Of a stretch of DNA of 64,000 bases, positions 63,675 through 64,000 are shown one piece after another. The stretch lies in assembly GCF_000153165.2 (NCBI RefSeq), contig NC_014472.1, forward strand, positions 803,501-867,500, in the 5' to 3' direction. Numbering within the stretch: position 1 is the stretch's first letter; every line of letters starts with the position of its first letter. The translations under genes were made by a program, and so were the position numbers. The notes under the pieces are model-generated. The model made no database searches. It was not told where the DNA came from and saw only the letters and a program-made list of their open reading frames with translations. The DNA comes from Maribacter sp. HTCC2170. GTDB taxonomy: Bacteria > Bacteroidota > Bacteroidia > Flavobacteriales > Flavobacteriaceae.

Positions 63675-64000
63675 CTAGTTGAGTTGTTCGCTAGTTTTTC
63701 CAAATCTTCGTTCTCTGTTCTGATAATTTATTATGGCCTCAACTAAATGTTGTTCTTTAAAATCTGGCCAAAATACATCAATAAAATACAATTCAGCATA
63801 AGCAATTTGCCATAATAAAAAATTGCTTATCCTGTGTTCCCCACTGGTACGGATGAGCAAATCAACGTCTGGCAAATTTTGCGTGTAAAGATGGTTATTA
63901 ATAATGGTTTCATCAATACTTTCAGGAGAAATTATATTATTTTTAACTTTGACCGCAATTTGCTGAACGGCATTTTTCAACTCTTCCCTAGCTCCATAGC
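63675..64000 (-). CDS. uppS: Isoprenyl transferase (undecaprenyl diphosphate synthase), C-terminal part
   Basis: The enzyme makes the C55 lipid carrier for peptidoglycan. Only the last 108 or so residues are visible; the 5' part is cut by the window edge. [20 protein letters not shown] and the motif [34 protein letters not shown] are strongly conserved in the cis-prenyltransferase family. The order uppS-bamA-ompH is common in Bacteroidota. Confidence 0.95.
   Translation of the reverse strand, partial: YGAREELKNAVQQIAVKVKNNIISPESIDETIINNHLYTQNLPDVDLLIRTSGEHRISNFLLWQIAYAELYFIDVFWPDFKEQHLVEAIINYQNRERRFGKTSEQLN

Noticed and set aside
1-64000. CRISPR arrays, tRNA or rRNA genes, insertion sequences, prophage
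   Set aside because: I looked on both strands in the spacers and saw no regular repeats, cloverleaf sequences or transposase and phage genes; nearly all space is taken by ordinary genes.

Overview
The window is chromosomal DNA from a low-GC member of the Bacteroidota, almost certainly a marine-type Flavobacteriaceae species. Evidence: a SusC/SusD pair, an Mpl ligase, OmpH-type chaperones beside BamA, a long alpha-2-macroglobulin, ribosomal gene order ending rpoA-rplQ-carA, almost no Shine-Dalgarno sequences, and promoters of the Bacteroidota type (TTG, about 19-21 bp, TAnnTTTG). Genus is not decided. I see no tRNA or rRNA genes, insertion sequences, prophage or CRISPR arrays.

Region 1 (59-18439, minus strand) is one large translation and transcription cluster, read from right to left. 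It runs rpsL-rpsG-fusA-rpsJ (str block), rplC through rpsH, rpsE, secY and infA (S10 and spc blocks), then rpmJ-rpsM-rpsK-rpsD-rpoA-rplQ (alpha block), and ends at a hairpin terminator before carA. A near-consensus promoter precedes rpsL. Most junctions are under 25 bp. Three wider junctions hold RNA structure: rpsJ/rplC has a terminator and an overlapping alternative hairpin, rpsK/rpsD has a bulged hairpin and an orphan Shine-Dalgarno-like motif, and rpsN/rpsH has a hairpin. These are the most interesting non-coding signals in the window.

Region 2 (18440-26886, plus strand) is an envelope uptake locus: SusC, SusD-like lipoprotein, and a third lipoprotein with a GDGWNG-type C-terminal domain, closed by a strong terminator. 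An arylsulfotransferase-fold lipoprotein and an unrecognised secreted protein follow.

Region 3 (26901-38363) mixes housekeeping and envelope genes on both strands: rlmB, a rhomboid protease, rarA, a three-gene minus-strand module of exported proteins (secreted, DUF5723-like, lipoprotein), a HAD nucleotidase, a polysaccharide-deacetylase-like protein that seems to lack its catalytic residues, radC, a tiny membrane protein, mpl, a cupin and an atypical SDR protein.

Region 4 (38493-53800) holds a 2022-residue alpha-2-macroglobulin with a CxEQ thioester motif, DoxX, a DUF4136 lipoprotein, obg, a fused HPRT-adenylate kinase, purK-purE, an M3 peptidase, a rhodanese lipoprotein, an ECF sigma factor with a soluble zinc anti-sigma factor, and a UbiA-like membrane protein.

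Region 5 (53923-64000) holds gcvP, a KAS III-like synthase followed by a methyltransferase-like protein and a family 2 glycosyltransferase, and then on the minus strand the outer-membrane biogenesis operon uppS (cut by the window edge)-bamA-ompH-ompH.

No clearly new multi-gene system is visible. The best leads are the ribosomal leader structures, the gene fusion, and several proteins that keep a fold but appear to have lost or changed catalytic residues.
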